DNA of 64,000 bases from Kordia algicida (lineage in GTDB: Bacteria; Bacteroidota; Bacteroidia; Flavobacteriales; Flavobacteriaceae): the NCBI RefSeq assembly GCF_051013375.1, contig NZ_CP142125.1; one strand, 5' to 3'. Position numbers and translations under genes: made by a program. The first letter of the stretch is position 1; every line of letters begins with the position of its first letter. Below, one piece after another: positions 54,752-64,000 of the stretch. The notes under the pieces were generated by a model, which saw only the letters and a list, made by a program, of their open reading frames with translations, searched no databases and was not told the origin of the DNA.

Positions 54752-57190
54752 ATGTTTGTAGTAAAAAGAGACGGAAGAAAAGAGCCAATGATGTTTGACA
54801 AGATCACTTCACGAGTGAGAAAGTTATGCTATGGCTTAAACAATTTAGTAGATCCTGTAAAAGTTGCTATGCGTGTAATTGAAGGATTATACGATGGTGT
54901 TACCACTTCAGAATTAGACAACTTGGCTGCGGAAATTGCCGCCACCATGACTACAACGCATCCCGATTATGCTCGATTGGCAGCGCGTATTTCCGTATCA
55001 AACTTACACAAAAACACCAAAAAATCGTTTTCTGAAACCATGGTGGATTTATACGAATATGTAAACCCAAGAACAGGAAAAAAAGCACCGCTACTTTCTG
55101 ATGAAGTATACAACGTTATCATGGAAAATGCAGATCGCTTAGATTCTACCATTATCTATAACCGCGATTTTGGATATGATTACTTCGGATTTAAAACATT
55201 AGAACGTTCTTACTTGCTAAAATTAAATGGCAAAATTGCAGAACGTCCACAACACATGCTTATGCGTGTTTCTGTTGGAATTCACTTAAATGATTTAGAC
55301 GCGGCGATTGAAACGTATGAGTTAATGTCTAAAAAATACTTTACTCATGCCACGCCAACGCTTTTTAACTCTGGAACACCAAAACCACAAATGTCGTCAT
55401 GTTTCTTATTAGCAATGCAAGATGACAGTATTGATGGAATTTACGATACTTTAAAACAAACGGCGAAAATATCACAATCAGCAGGAGGAATTGGTTTATC
55501 TATCCACAATGTTCGTGCTACAGGATCATACATTGCAGGAACAAACGGAACCAGTAACGGAATTGTGCCAATGTTACGCGTATACAACGATACCGCACGT
55601 TATGTAGATCAAGGTGGTGGAAAACGTAAAGGTTCATTCGCGATTTATGTAGAACCTTGGCATGCAGATATTTTTGACTTTTTAGACTTAAAGAAAAATC
55701 ACGGAAAAGAAGAAATGCGTGCGCGTGACTTATTCTACGCCATGTGGATTCCGGATTTATTTATGAAACGTGTAGAAGAAAATGGTCCGTGGACGTTAAT
55801 GTGTCCAAACGAATGTCCAAACTTATTCAACGTACACAGTGAAGAATTTGAAGCATTATATTTAAAATATGAAGCTGAAGGAAAAGGAAGAAAAACGATT
55901 AAGGCGCGTGAGTTATGGGAGAAAATCCTAGAATCTCAAATTGAAACAGGAACGCCATACATGTTATATAAAGATGCGGCAAACCGCAAATCGAACCAAA
56001 AGAATTTAGGAACTATCCGTTCTTCAAATTTATGTACAGAAATTATGGAGTATACATCTCCTGATGAAGTTGCAGTTTGTAATTTGGCTTCTATCGCATT
56101 GCCAATGTTTATCAAAGGTGGCGAATTCGATCACAAAGAATTATTCCGTGTGACCAAACGTGTGACGAAAAATTTAAATAAAGTAATTGATCGTAATTAC
56201 TATCCTGTAAAAGAAGCAGAAAATTCAAACTTCCGTCATCGTCCAATCGGATTAGGTGTACAAGGATTGGCAGATACATTTATCAAACTAAGAATGCCTT
56301 TCACATCTGATGAAGCTAAAAAACTGAATCAAGAAATATTTGAAACTTTATATTTTGCAGCAGTTACAGCATCTATGGAAATGGCAAAAATAGAAGGTCC
56401 ATACCAAACGTATGAAGGTTCGCCAATGTCAAAAGGAGAATTCCAACATAACTTATGGGGAATTAAAGATGAAGAATTAAGCGGTCGTTGGGATTGGGGA
56501 AAACTGCGCAAGCAAGTTGCCAAAAATGGAGTGCGTAACTCACTATTAGTCGCGCCAATGCCAACAGCGTCTACGTCTCAAATTCTTGGAAACAACGAAT
56601 GTTTTGAACCATATACGTCAAACATTTATACGCGTAGAGTACTTTCTGGGGAATTCATCGTGGTAAACAAACATTTGCTTGAAGATTTAGTAAACTTAGG
56701 TTTATGGACAGAAGATTTAAAGCAAGAATTAATGCGTGCGAATGGTTCTATCCAACACATTGACGAAATTCCACAAGACATTAAAGACTTGTACAAAACT
56801 GTTTGGGAATTGAGTATGAAAGATATTATTGACATGTCACGTCACAGAGGATATTTCATTGACCAATCGCAGTCATTAAACCTATTTATGGAAGGCGCAA
56901 CCATGGCAAAGTTAACATCAATGCATTTCTACGCATGGAGATCTGGATTAAAAACAGGAATGTACTACTTGCGTACAAAATCGGCAGTAGATGCGATTAA
57001 GTTTACTGTGAAAAAAGCGAAGAAATCGATAGCTGTACCTGCGGAAGCTGCTGCGGGAATTTCTGTGCAAACTACAGGTTCAAAGCCAGCTCCTGTAGCG
57101 GTTGAACCGTTAACACCAGAAGAAATGAAAGAAATGATAGCAAGAGCAAAAGATGGTCAAGATGATGATTGCTTGATGTGTGGCTCTTAA
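54752..57190 (+). CDS. nrdA: Ribonucleoside-diphosphate reductase large subunit NrdA (class Ia)
   Basis: 812 residues. It reduces ribonucleoside diphosphates to deoxyribonucleotides. An ATP-cone regulatory domain fills about 1-90 (VVKRDGRKEPMMFDKITSRV). The catalytic barrel has MSSCFLLAMQDDSIDGIY near 215-232, and NLCTEIMEY with the active-site Cys/Glu pair near 430. The C terminus ends CLMCGS with the redox Cys807/Cys810 used for reactivation by thioredoxin or glutaredoxin. A Pro/Ala-rich linker precedes it. Confidence 0.97.
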   Translation: MFVVKRDGRKEPMMFDKITSRVRKLCYGLNNLVDPVKVAMRVIEGLYDGVTTSELDNLAAEIAATMTTTHPDYARLAARISVSNLHKNTKKSFSETMVDLYEYVNPRTGKKAPLLSDEVYNVIMENADRLDSTIIYNRDFGYDYFGFKTLERSYLLKLNGKIAERPQHMLMRVSVGIHLNDLDAAIETYELMSKKYFTHATPTLFNSGTPKPQMSSCFLLAMQDDSIDGIYDTLKQTAKISQSAGGIGLSIHNVRATGSYIAGTNGTSNGIVPMLRVYNDTARYVDQGGGKRKGSFAIYVEPWHADIFDFLDLKKNHGKEEMRARDLFYAMWIPDLFMKRVEENGPWTLMCPNECPNLFNVHSEEFEALYLKYEAEGKGRKTIKARELWEKILESQIETGTPYMLYKDAANRKSNQKNLGTIRSSNLCTEIMEYTSPDEVAVCNLASIALPMFIKGGEFDHKELFRVTKRVTKNLNKVIDRNYYPVKEAENSNFRHRPIGLGVQGLADTFIKLRMPFTSDEAKKLNQEIFETLYFAAVTASMEMAKIEGPYQTYEGSPMSKGEFQHNLWGIKDEELSGRWDWGKLRKQVAKNGVRNSLLVAPMPTASTSQILGNNECFEPYTSNIYTRRVLSGEFIVVNKHLLEDLVNLGLWTEDLKQELMRANGSIQHIDEIPQDIKDLYKTVWELSMKDIIDMSRHRGYFIDQSQSLNLFMEGATMAKLTSMHFYAWRSGLKTGMYYLRTKSAVDAIKFTVKKAKKSIAVPAEAAAGISVQTTGSKPAPVAVEPLTPEEMKEMIARAKDGQDDDCLMCGS

Positions 57191-57223
57191 ATCATATCGT
57201 TTTATAAAAAACCGACAAAATAG

Positions 57224-57256
57224 AAAGGAATGCTTGAAAAAGTGTTCCTTTTTTTA
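57224..57256 (+). terminator. Intrinsic terminator after nrdA
   Basis: Stem AAAGGAATGCTT/AAGTGTTCCTTT, including two G-T pairs, with a 4-base loop and a T run, 34 bases after the nrdA stop. Confidence 0.85.
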
Positions 57257-57261
57257 TTTGG

Positions 57262-57622
57262 GTTCTGTTCGCTTCGCTCAATTTAAAGATTTAAAAATTC
57301 AATAATTCAAGGTTATTTATTTCTGAGAACGATACTTGATTTTATATAAAATGCTAAATGTTACATGCGTTTCTAAGGCAAATTTGAATGTTGTTTGAAA
57401 CTAATTGCCACACTAATAACGTTTTTAGGCTTTTCTTCACATAAACAGAAATTTACATTGAAAAGAGAGAAGTTTCAAACGTTTAAAAAATAATATTAGA
57501 AACATCCTGATTCCTGACTCTAGTATCTTGAATCTTTTCGTTTCCTTAAAAACGTCTTTGCGAGTCAGTATGACGTAGTAATCTGTGACTTCAAAAAGCA
57601 GAAATGGTATGCGACAAAAAGA
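57262..57622 (+). repeat. Dispersed composite intergenic repeat, long copy (plus orientation)
   Basis: Begins with TTCGCTTCGCTCAATT and carries the same modules in the same order as the reverse complement of 15580-15765: TTGATTTTATATAAAATG (57336-57353), ATGCGTTTCTAAGG-like and GTTTGAAACTAATTG (57391-57405), then TAACGTTTTTAGGC. At about 57505-57538 lies an inverted match to the AAGAATC repeats of 50.95 kb. The rest of the stretch to 57622 holds no gene that I can support. Confidence 0.75.
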
Positions 57623-58327
57623 TTACTTCAAAATATCTGTTCCCAAATAGCCATCATTCTTGTTATAATACCAAGCCCGTTTTTTTGGCATTTTGATATC
57701 ATTTATAACAGCTTCTTCCGTTAACAAAATATATTCGCCATCATTTTTAGCTTCATTCTTAAAAAACTGATACACTTCCATAGCGTAGGTTTTCGGATCA
57801 AAATAAAAATACCAAATATCTTTTCCAACGTCTTCTGTATAGGTCGCTTTCAAGACCAAATACGCTTTTCCTTTAAAAGTTTTCTTTTGCACTTTCGGAT
57901 CAATAATAGTGCCTTCATCTTTCAATTTCATTGGCAAACCGTACAAATATTCGTAATAACCTTTGTACAAATTGGCACGCTCACAGCTTAAGTTATTCTT
58001 TTGAATGTCCTCTACAGGAATATCCGTTTTACCGTTAAAAACGATTGCACACGTGTCTTTTTCAACAGTATATTCAGTGGTTTTATTGTCGCGAGTTGCT
58101 TTTACATAAAAATACTCTTTTGGTAAATTTATCTTAATAGTACTCACACGTGGTTTATTTTTTGGAGTTTCCATCGTTACTTGTAAAGTTCCATTGAAAG
58201 TCGCCCAATTTCCGTTAGGATCGTGGTATTGAATGGCTTTTTCTAGTAATTCTTTGCCAGTTATTTCTTGTCCAAAAGCTATAGAAAAGCTAAATAGAAT
58301 GATAAAAGTTGTGATGTGTTTACTCAT
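57623..58327 (-). CDS. DUF6503-like secreted protein
   Basis: 234 residues. A signal peptide ends near SIAFGQ. The mature protein starts EITGKELLEKAIQYHDPNGNW and is made of beta strands (TLQVTMETPKNK, KINLPKEYFYVKAT, GKAYLVLKATYT, IWYFYFDPKTYAMEVYQF), the pattern of the LolA/DUF6503-like lipid-binding group of flavobacteria. It would act in the periplasm or outer membrane. No partner is adjacent. Confidence 0.75.
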   Translation of the reverse strand: MSKHITTFIILFSFSIAFGQEITGKELLEKAIQYHDPNGNWATFNGTLQVTMETPKNKPRVSTIKINLPKEYFYVKATRDNKTTEYTVEKDTCAIVFNGKTDIPVEDIQKNNLSCERANLYKGYYEYLYGLPMKLKDEGTIIDPKVQKKTFKGKAYLVLKATYTEDVGKDIWYFYFDPKTYAMEVYQFFKNEAKNDGEYILLTEEAVINDIKMPKKRAWYYNKNDGYLGTDILK

Positions 58328-58413
58328 GTGTAAAGTGTTTGATAAGGTGTTTCAAGATAAGAATATTTATTTCATGATTCTTAACAAAAAAAATCCAAAT
58401 CAAACAACAATAG

Positions 58414-58433
58414 ATTCCTGCCTACACAGGAAT
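58414..58433. repeat. Short intergenic hairpin repeat
   Basis: A perfect 7-bp stem ATTCCTG/CAGGAAT with a 6-base loop in the gap between two genes. An 18-base match to 22030-22047 follows at 58475-58492. This is of the common 'ATTCCTGC...CAGGAAT' intergenic kind. Confidence 0.5.
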
Positions 58434-58516
58434 GATAGTGAAAAAACTACTAGCAAAGCGATCCAGAATCCAATATTGATACATTTTCAAATCAGCAAAT
58501 TGCCAAATTAAAAAGC

Positions 58517-60853
58517 TTATTCTTCTTGATCGGAATTTTTATCTTTTGTAATCTTTGCCGGTTCTACCGAACTATCGTGTGCTGTATGATATTCTTCCAA
58601 AAGATCCATTGTTGCTTTTAGTAAATCTTTAGTTTCCAATAATAAACTAAAATACAATGTAGTGTTTTTTGGACTCGATTCTTCAGTACGTGTACGTTCA
58701 ACCTGAGTTTGTATTTTTTGTCGAACCAACTGGAAAATTTCTTCTTTATTAGTCAACACACTACCAATTTCTTCAAAAGAACGCGAATCAAAAGCCTGTT
58801 TTGTATTATTGAATAATATTTCTAGTGCTTCATCAACCTGTTTCAATTCTTTAATTTGACTGAATTTTAACTTTCGATGATTATTATTCACATGTTTTAA
58901 ACTTGCTGTCGAAATATATTCCAATGACTGTGTAATGTCTTGCAAATAGCCTAAAATATTGATGTAAAAATTACTTGCTCCAACACTGGTTTCGTCTAAA
59001 TTTTTAATAAAGTAGAAAATATTATCGCGCAATTCATCAATTTCATTAGACAGCTTCGAAATATTCTTTCGGTTTTTCTTTAGCATTTGCAAATCTTGCT
59101 TTGCCAAACCATTGATGGCACTTGTGTAAATTCTATTTCCTCTTTTCAATACATTGGCAATATTGCTCGCACTTTCGTGGATAACACCCTGAACCGAACT
59201 ACTTTCAGCTTTCTTTAAACTGTCTTCTACCTTTGCTTCTTTCGCTTTTTTATTATGACTGATGTAGTTTCTAATCAATAAAAAGGCAGCTAATGCTAAT
59301 AATGCACCAAGCATGATTGGTAAATTGAGATTCAGTAGCAATGCGATCAATCCTGCGGCTAGAAATGCTACAATTGCTGTAAAGAACCATCCGCCAATTA
59401 CATTTAATACGCCGGCTACTCTATATACGGCACTTTCTGCGCCCCAAGCTCTATCTGCTAAAGATGTTCCCATGGCAACCATAAATGTTACGTAGGTTGT
59501 AGATAGTGGTAATTTCATAGACGTTGCAATAGAAATCAGAACACTGGCTACCATTAAGTTTACAGCGGCACGAACCATGTCGAAAGCAGGAATATCTTCT
59601 TTGTTTTTATAAGTGCTTACCGCAGGAACTGCAAATTGTTTATCAATTTTTTCTTGCCAAGATTTTGGTGTAATGGCAACAATTCCTTGAGAAATTCCAA
59701 TAGACATACGCACAAAACCTCTAGATAAGAAGTTTGGCTTAAAACGTTCTTTTGTTTGCTCTTGACTAGATAAATCGATAGACGTTTTTACAACAGCTTT
59801 TGCTTTGCTTGAAAACCAAAGCGTTACCACCATAATCAATCCTGCAATAACCAAGAAAAGTGTTGGAGTTTCTACAGTTTTGTCAAGGAAATCCATTTTG
59901 AAACCTCTTGCAGCAACTTCTATATCTGAAGCATTTGCACCAGCATCCAACATGAATTTATCATACGATTGCCAACCTGCAATGGGTACACCGATAAAGT
60001 TTACTAAGTCGTTTCCAGCAAAAGCGAGCGCCAATGCAAAAGTTCCAACAACAATAATGAGTTTGTAAATATTAGTTTTAAGCAAAGACATCACTAAAAA
60101 TGATATGACTGACCAAGCTACTAAGCTAATAGCTACAATAGGAAGTACATTTATTTCTAAAAATTCCTTTAGTGTTAGCGAAGCTTTCACATCTACAATA
60201 GTGCTTGCATACGCTGTTCCTTTAATTCCTTTTACAAAAATAAAATAGGTAATAGCTGTTAGGGCAATTCCTCCAAAGACGGCACCAACCCAACGCGCTT
60301 TTTCATTAAAATTATAGGACAATAACAAACGCGAAACCCATTGCACAAGAGCTCCAACGGAGAAGGCGACGACGACTGAAAGTATAATGCCGATAATAAT
60401 TTCGGTAGCTTTAGAAGTATTTATGTATTGAAGTAACGTGTCATAATCATCACTTTGATTCGTAATTTTTATCAACGCCATGGCAACGGCAGCTCCAAGC
60501 AATTCAAAAACGATGGAAACCGTAGTTGATGTTGGCATTCCGAGCGTATTAAAGAAATCGAGTAACAAAATATCGGTTATCATTACTGCCATGAAAATAA
60601 TCATGATCTCGTGGAATACGAACTGTTCGGGTTGAAAAATTCCTTTTCGGGCGACTTCCATCAAACCGCTAGAAAATATAGCACCGACGGCAACACCGAC
60701 ACTGGCAACAATCATAATTGTTTGAAAAGAAATAGCTTTAGAACCAATAGCCGAATTCAAGAAATTTACTGCGTCATTACTAACTCCAACGACCAAATCG
60801 GCAATAGCCAAAACAGTCAATGCAATAATCATCAGTAAGTAAATATTATTCAT
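58517..60853 (-). CDS. PiT-family inorganic phosphate transporter with PhoU-like C-terminal domain
   Basis: 778 residues. About 12 hydrophobic helices fill residues 1 to 535, with the PiT repeats GVSNDAVNFLNSAIGSKAI near 23-41 and FAGNDLVNFIGVPIAGW near 275-291, both with the phosphate/sodium-site ND. Residues about 555-745 form a cytoplasmic PhoU-like helical bundle (LKRGNRIYTSAINGLAKQD, NIFYFIKNLDETSVGASNFY). The family moves phosphate with H+ or Na+; the fused PhoU part would regulate it. Single PiT proteins of E. coli are about 500 residues. Confidence 0.92.
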   Translation of the reverse strand: MNNIYLLMIIALTVLAIADLVVGVSNDAVNFLNSAIGSKAISFQTIMIVASVGVAVGAIFSSGLMEVARKGIFQPEQFVFHEIMIIFMAVMITDILLLDFFNTLGMPTSTTVSIVFELLGAAVAMALIKITNQSDDYDTLLQYINTSKATEIIIGIILSVVVAFSVGALVQWVSRLLLSYNFNEKARWVGAVFGGIALTAITYFIFVKGIKGTAYASTIVDVKASLTLKEFLEINVLPIVAISLVAWSVISFLVMSLLKTNIYKLIIVVGTFALALAFAGNDLVNFIGVPIAGWQSYDKFMLDAGANASDIEVAARGFKMDFLDKTVETPTLFLVIAGLIMVVTLWFSSKAKAVVKTSIDLSSQEQTKERFKPNFLSRGFVRMSIGISQGIVAITPKSWQEKIDKQFAVPAVSTYKNKEDIPAFDMVRAAVNLMVASVLISIATSMKLPLSTTYVTFMVAMGTSLADRAWGAESAVYRVAGVLNVIGGWFFTAIVAFLAAGLIALLLNLNLPIMLGALLALAAFLLIRNYISHNKKAKEAKVEDSLKKAESSSVQGVIHESASNIANVLKRGNRIYTSAINGLAKQDLQMLKKNRKNISKLSNEIDELRDNIFYFIKNLDETSVGASNFYINILGYLQDITQSLEYISTASLKHVNNNHRKLKFSQIKELKQVDEALEILFNNTKQAFDSRSFEEIGSVLTNKEEIFQLVRQKIQTQVERTRTEESSPKNTTLYFSLLLETKDLLKATMDLLEEYHTAHDSSVEPAKITKDKNSDQEE

Positions 60854-61070
60854 ATGTGGGTATTATAAAATAATTTACAAATATCAATAGTGTTGTCAAA
60901 TGTAATGTTACCATAAGGTTATATCTTAGGGTTTGACATTCATGTAAAATTTTGGCTGTTAAATATAACAAATAACTGCGTGAACTACAGAAATTTAAAG
61001 GCAAGAATGGGCGAACAGTGGCATTTCTACAATTTATGTAGTATATTGCAAGGAAAAATGCTATTTACTA

Positions 61071-62414
61071 ATGAATTGGGAACAATTACTCTCGTTAAAA
61101 CGTTACGGGGATACCCATAAGCGATTGCGCAAAGAACAAGATGAGACCAGATTGGGCTTTGAAGTAGATTATGATAGAGTAATTTTCTCATCTGCTTTTC
61201 GCAGCTTGCAAGACAAAACACAAGTTGTCCCTTTATCCAAAACAGATTTTGTACACACACGACTTACACATAGTTTGGAAGTTTCAGTAGTAGGAAGAAG
61301 TTTGGGAAGAAAAGTTGGAACGAAACTCTTACAAAAATATCCACATCTTAAAGAAGTTCATGGATTTCAATTTAATGATTTTGGTGCTATTGTTGCTGCT
61401 GCAGCCTTAGCACATGACATTGGAAATCCGCCGTTTGGTCACTCTGGAGAAAAAGCTATTGGAGAATATTTTAAAATTGGAAAAGGAATACATTTTCAGT
61501 CGAAACTTTCTTCAAAAGAATATCAAGATTTGTGTGATTTTGAAGGAAATGCTAACGGATTCAAAATTTTGACCGAAAACCGCAAAGGCGTAGAAGGAGG
61601 TTTGCGATTAAGTTATGCAACTTTGGGTGCTTTTATGAAATATCCGAAACAATCGTTGCCCAAAAAACCAACAACACATATTGCGGATAAGAAATACGGA
61701 ATTTTTCAGTCTGAAAAAGACGCTTTTGCTGATGTAGCTAATGAACTTGGCTTGCAAAAACATGGTGAAGGCGAAAACATCCGATATGCAAGACATCCAC
61801 TCACATTCTTGGTAGAAGCTGCCGATGATATCTGTTACACAATTATTGATTTTGAAGATGGTATTAATCTTGGACTCATTCAAGAAGAATATGCTTTAGA
61901 ATATTTAATAAATCTAGTAAGAGATACCATTCAAACAGAAAAGTATAACTCATTACAACATCGTGAAGATCGTTTGAGTTATCTAAGAGCCTTATCTATC
62001 AACACACTTATAGAAGATGCTGTTCGTATTTTCTTAGAAAATGAAGAAGCAATCTGTGCAGGTAATTTTTCCGTAGGTATTATGGATAAAAGTAAATACA
62101 AAGCACAAATAGATGACATTATCAAAATAAGTGTCGATAAGATATACAAAAGCGACGAAGTTATAGAAAAAGAAATCACAGGATATCACGTATTGCAATA
62201 TCTATTAGATACATTTATCACAGCTGTGGAAAATCATCATCATGATGCTCTTTCTAATTATGACCGGTTAATTTTGAAAGTTTTACCCAAAAATGTAGAC
62301 TATACTACAGACCATTTATATAAGAGATTAATGAATATTACCAATTACATATCGAGACTATCAGACAGTAAAGCGGTCATCTTATTCAATAAACTCACAG
62401 CAAAAACAGTATAA
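61071..62414 (+). CDS. dgt: Deoxyguanosinetriphosphate triphosphohydrolase Dgt
   Basis: 447 residues. It hydrolyses dGTP (or other dNTPs) to the nucleoside and tripolyphosphate. The HD motif is at His67 (RLTHSLEVS) and HD 115-116 (ALAHDIGNPPFGHSGE), and the family signature FRSLQDKTQV is at 43-52. Length fits the shorter type of dNTPase. Together with nrdBA and the dCMP deaminase it balances the deoxynucleotide pool. Confidence 0.93.
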   Translation: MNWEQLLSLKRYGDTHKRLRKEQDETRLGFEVDYDRVIFSSAFRSLQDKTQVVPLSKTDFVHTRLTHSLEVSVVGRSLGRKVGTKLLQKYPHLKEVHGFQFNDFGAIVAAAALAHDIGNPPFGHSGEKAIGEYFKIGKGIHFQSKLSSKEYQDLCDFEGNANGFKILTENRKGVEGGLRLSYATLGAFMKYPKQSLPKKPTTHIADKKYGIFQSEKDAFADVANELGLQKHGEGENIRYARHPLTFLVEAADDICYTIIDFEDGINLGLIQEEYALEYLINLVRDTIQTEKYNSLQHREDRLSYLRALSINTLIEDAVRIFLENEEAICAGNFSVGIMDKSKYKAQIDDIIKISVDKIYKSDEVIEKEITGYHVLQYLLDTFITAVENHHHDALSNYDRLILKVLPKNVDYTTDHLYKRLMNITNYISRLSDSKAVILFNKLTAKTV

Positions 62415-62443
62415 TTTATTAAGCCACAAACACCCAATTATAT

Positions 62444-64000
62444 ATGTACTCAAATTACATTAAATCAGGATTACTAATTTTTTGTGCACTATTTGTATTG
62501 CAGACAAACGCACAAGATGCAGTTTCAGTGAATAAACGAATGAAATTCACTAATGAAGTCTCTCCTGAGAAAGCAAAAGCAGACTTCTTACAAAAATTTA
62601 AATTAGACGATAATAACACATTCCAAAGAACGGTTGTAAACCAAGATAGAACAGGAATGAAGCACGAAAGACTCCAACAATACTACAACGGAATTAAAGT
62701 TGAATTTGGTACCATGATTGTTCACTCAAAAAATAATGTAGTAAAAAGTATCAATGGAGAAGTGTACAATGGTCTCGGTGTAAATCTTTCACCAGCGCTA
62801 TCACCCCAAGAAGCATTTGAAAAAGCAAAAGCATTTGTAGGCGCACAAGAGTATTTATGGTCAAATCCTGAGGAAGCAGCAGCAATAAACTATGCTAAAC
62901 CTACAGGAGAATTGGTATTACTTCCAGAAATGAATACGTATTCAGGGTTGTTAAACTTAGCATACAAATTTGATATGTACGCTACACAACCTGTAAGTAG
63001 AGGAGAAGTATATGTTGATGCACAAAATGGACAAATATTGTTCAATAACAAAATTATCAAACATGCCAATAATGAAGGTCGTGAAATGCTTAATAATCCA
63101 GCAAACTTAATTAAAAAAGAAGCAGCAACAGCATTTGTATTAGGTTCTGCTAACACACGCTACAGCGGATTAAGAGATATTGAAACACGCTTAGAAACAA
63201 GCGGAATGTTTACTTTAAATGACGACATAAGAAGCGTATTTACAAGAGACGCACAAAACGTACCTTTTGGAGGCGGATACATTAACAACTTTGCAGAATT
63301 CACAGACGATGATAACATTTGGACGCTTCCTTCTCCAGATGATGTAGCTTTAGATGCACATTGGGGCGCAATGCGTTCTTATGATTATTGGTTAAATGTT
63401 CATGGAAGAGAAGGAATTGATGGAAATGGTTTTGCTATGAGAAGCTATGTACATGTTGCCAATCCACAAAATGGAGGAAGTTGGGTTAATGCTGCTTGGA
63501 ACGGATCTGTAATGTCATACGGTGATGGTGGCGGAGGTTTTGAACCTTTAACTTGTATTGATATCTGTGCACACGAAATCGGGCACGGAGTTACACAATT
63601 TGCAAACAACCTAGTATATGCTAGAGAATCGGGAGCTTTAAATGAAGGATACTCTGATTTATGGGGAGCAGCTATTGAATTCTATGCAAAAGGAAACGGT
63701 GATGACCTTAATCCAAATGCAGAAACTTGGCAAATAGGAGAAGAAATTGCCGCAAACGGAATTGGAATTCGTAGCATGAGCAATCCAAACTTATTCGGTG
63801 ATCCAGATAGTTACGAAGGAACAAACTGGAGACCAACATCAGTAGCAGGTTGTCCAACACCAAACAATAGTAATGACCAATGTGGTGTACACAGTAACAG
63901 TGGAGTATTAAACTTCTGGTTTTACCTATTAGTACAAGGTGGCGCTGGAACAAATGATGCATTCAATGCATACGACGTAACTGGAATTGGAATGCAAAAA
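62444..64000 (+). CDS. M4-family (thermolysin-like) metalloprotease, cut by window end
   Basis: The frame stays open from the ATG at 62444 to the end of the window, 519 residues. A signal peptide ends near QTNAQ. An FTP propeptide and PepSY-like part follow (about 40-210), then the M4 catalytic domain. The zinc motif CAHEIGHGVTQFAN and the third ligand GALNEGYSDLWG are visible, and VHSNSGVLNFWFY holds the catalytic His. It is a secreted neutral protease. A C-terminal domain, perhaps a T9SS sorting domain, lies outside the window. Confidence 0.93.
   Translation, partial: MYSNYIKSGLLIFCALFVLQTNAQDAVSVNKRMKFTNEVSPEKAKADFLQKFKLDDNNTFQRTVVNQDRTGMKHERLQQYYNGIKVEFGTMIVHSKNNVVKSINGEVYNGLGVNLSPALSPQEAFEKAKAFVGAQEYLWSNPEEAAAINYAKPTGELVLLPEMNTYSGLLNLAYKFDMYATQPVSRGEVYVDAQNGQILFNNKIIKHANNEGREMLNNPANLIKKEAATAFVLGSANTRYSGLRDIETRLETSGMFTLNDDIRSVFTRDAQNVPFGGGYINNFAEFTDDDNIWTLPSPDDVALDAHWGAMRSYDYWLNVHGREGIDGNGFAMRSYVHVANPQNGGSWVNAAWNGSVMSYGDGGGGFEPLTCIDICAHEIGHGVTQFANNLVYARESGALNEGYSDLWGAAIEFYAKGNGDDLNPNAETWQIGEEIAANGIGIRSMSNPNLFGDPDSYEGTNWRPTSVAGCPTPNNSNDQCGVHSNSGVLNFWFYLLVQGGAGTNDAFNAYDVTGIGMQK

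Noticed and set aside
1..64000. tRNA, rRNA, prophage or insertion sequence
   Set aside because: I checked the intergenic regions for tRNA-like cloverleaf sequence and for transposase or integrase genes and found none.

Overview
The window reads as chromosome of a marine member of the Flavobacteriaceae (Bacteroidota). Protein composition resembles Kordia and its relatives, but I cannot prove the genus from the sequence alone. The evidence is: AT-rich DNA; no Shine-Dalgarno sites but several TAnnTTTG promoter boxes; type IX secretion (T9SS) C-terminal sorting domains; an ECF sigma/FecR/TonB-receptor cassette; an S46 dipeptidyl-peptidase; nrdB placed before nrdA; and many flavobacterial families of unknown function. 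I found no rRNA, tRNA, CRISPR array, prophage or transposase.

Layout: 1-4.7 kb holds uncharacterised membrane proteins and a translationally coupled pair, a TPR-AAA ATPase and a TPR membrane protein. 4.7-4.9 kb is a MITE-like element with perfect 22-bp terminal inverted repeats. 4.9-9.1 kb carries a thioesterase, hemF, an EI24 membrane protein, a GNAT acetyltransferase and an outer-membrane barrel. 9.1-15.3 kb is an accessory-looking block: two surface lipoproteins (a HEFGH metalloprotease-like protein and an acidic protein with tandem repeats) divergent from sigma factor, FecR and TonB receptor. 15.8-21.6 kb is the heme cluster hemE-alkB-hemCD-hemA with a divergent araC regulator. 22-32 kb has a giant TraB/GumN-domain protein, hemH with a MATE exporter, and a secreted T9SS metalloprotease. 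32-38 kb has a BNR/VPS10-like protein, hemJ, a sensor kinase and a crotonase. 38-46 kb has a T9SS protein, S46 peptidase, radical SAM enzyme, an AraC regulator and small secreted proteins. 46-53 kb is housekeeping: plsC, bacilliredoxin, TerB-DnaJ, HupE-like, dCMP deaminase, S41 protease, MarC and DUF3109. 53-64 kb has nrdBA, a PiT-PhoU phosphate transporter, dgt and a thermolysin-family protease cut by the window end.

How the genes work together: hemA, hemCD, hemE, hemF, hemJ and hemH cover tetrapyrrole synthesis from glutamyl-tRNA to protoheme except hemL and hemB, which are not in the window. nrdBA, dCMP deaminase and dgt act on the deoxynucleotide pool. Several proteases (S46, M4, reprolysin-like, S41) fit a peptide-degrading life.

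Convergent intergenic regions carry a dispersed, composite repeat family (about 15.6, 21.6-22.2, 51.0, 57.3 and 58.4 kb). The spacers on both sides of alkB are direct repeats of each other, which suggests that alkB was inserted into an older hemA-hemCD-hemE operon. I did not find a convincingly new defence or mobile system. The most intriguing candidates are the repeat-lipoprotein/sigma/TonB block, the TPR-AAA pair and the repeat elements.
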